From assembly GCF_003149185.1 (NCBI RefSeq), contig NZ_QGDO01000008.1:124001-188000 (forward strand): a DNA stretch of 64,000 bases. Direction: 5' to 3'. The translations under genes and the position numbers were made by a program. Shown here piece by piece: positions 63,819 through 64,000 of this stretch. The notes under the pieces were generated by a model. It ran no database searches and was not told the DNA's origin. It saw nothing but the letters and a program-made list of their open reading frames with translations. This DNA is from Sediminitomix flava (lineage in GTDB: Bacteria > Bacteroidota > Bacteroidia > Cytophagales > Flammeovirgaceae). Each line of letters opens with the position of its first letter. Within the stretch, counting starts at the first letter, position 1.

Positions 63819-64000
63819 CTATTTTTCAAGATTCTTAAAAAGATCATCTTGTTTAATTGAATTACTTTCCCAACCAAAGTCCTTCGATAAAGACTCCTTC
63901 GTCATATCTTCAAGCATCAACACTTCTATAGATTCCATTCCTCGTTTACCATGCTGTAAAAGATTCTTCTCTTCATGACGAGATTTTGCTAATTCTCTTA
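63819..64000 (-). CDS. C-terminal end of an unrecognised protein (partial)
   Basis: Reading leftward from the window edge, 59 codons run to a TAG at 63819-63821. The encoded tail is charged and hydrophilic (RELAKSRHEEKNLLQHGKRG near the edge, FGWESNSIKQDDLFKNLEK at the end) with no motif I know. Open frame, sensible codon use and a terminator between it and the convergent beta-helix gene support a real gene. Confidence 0.5.
   Translation of the reverse strand, partial: RELAKSRHEEKNLLQHGKRGMESIEVLMLEDMTKESLSKDFGWESNSIKQDDLFKNLEK

Noticed and set aside
1-64000. Carrageenan as the main substrate of the locus
   Set aside because: GH16 and GH117 motifs are of agar type and GH86 is agar/porphyran-specific; carrageenan remains possible only for the right-hand sulfatases and GH27.
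1-64000. tRNA, rRNA, CRISPR arrays, insertion sequences or phage genes
   Set aside because: No tRNA or rRNA signatures, no regular repeat-spacer pattern, and no transposase or integrase frames were found on reading both strands.

Overview
The window looks like a chromosomal stretch of a marine, alga-degrading member of the Bacteroidetes. The DNA is AT-rich. It carries a SusC/SusD pair, many lipoprotein or signal-peptide exported enzymes, and three proteins with C-terminal type IX secretion (T9SS) sorting domains. The gene families point to red-algal galactans (agar and porphyran): GH86, GH16 of agarase type, two GH117, three GH2, two GH29, one GH27 and nine formylglycine-type sulfatases. A Cytophagales organism such as Flammeovirga would fit, but genus is inference only.

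Layout. (1) 1-7082: a probable porphyran section, with a GH86 endo-enzyme (running off the left edge), two divergent GH29 enzymes and a sulfatase. (2) 7524-22313: an eight-gene plus-strand operon (sulfatase, sulfatase, GH2, sulfatase, beta-helix T9SS protein, GH2, mutarotase, GH117) closed by a strong terminator. (3) 22377-44576: a long minus-strand block read from SusC toward KDG kinase. It holds SusC/SusD/surface lipoprotein, GH2, dehydrogenases, an enolase-superfamily cycloisomerase candidate, mutarotase, a RhaT-family transporter, GH117, GH16 agarase, a sulfatase, KDPG aldolase and KDG kinase. (4) 44844-46499: a divergent TPR/membrane/helix-turn-helix regulator. (5) 46491-50466: non-CAZyme genes, namely a beta-barrel porin, two small secreted paralogues and a DUF3626 protein. 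(6) 50818-60626: four more sulfatases, a mutarotase and a GH27 alpha-galactosidase. (7) 61047-63671: a third small paralogue and a beta-helix/ricin-lectin T9SS protein. A partial gene enters from the right edge.

How the parts fit (inference from families). Surface and secreted GH16 and GH86 cut the polymer, SusC/D imports oligosaccharides, and periplasmic sulfatases, GH29, GH2 and GH117 trim them to galactose, L-galactose and 3,6-anhydro-L-galactose. The RhaT-like permease may take the anhydro sugar across the inner membrane. Aldehyde dehydrogenase, cycloisomerase, Zn-alcohol dehydrogenase, SDR, KDG kinase and KDPG aldolase together could convert it to pyruvate and glyceraldehyde-3-phosphate.

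The least expected signal is outside the CAZymes. Three copies of a small secreted TPR-like family (one apparently cut short by a stop codon) share an upstream module: a sigma-54-like -24/-12 element, a short hairpin near the predicted transcript 5' end (with compensatory base changes between two copies) and a GATTCAGTGT word. A related -24-like element lies upstream of the DUF3626 gene.
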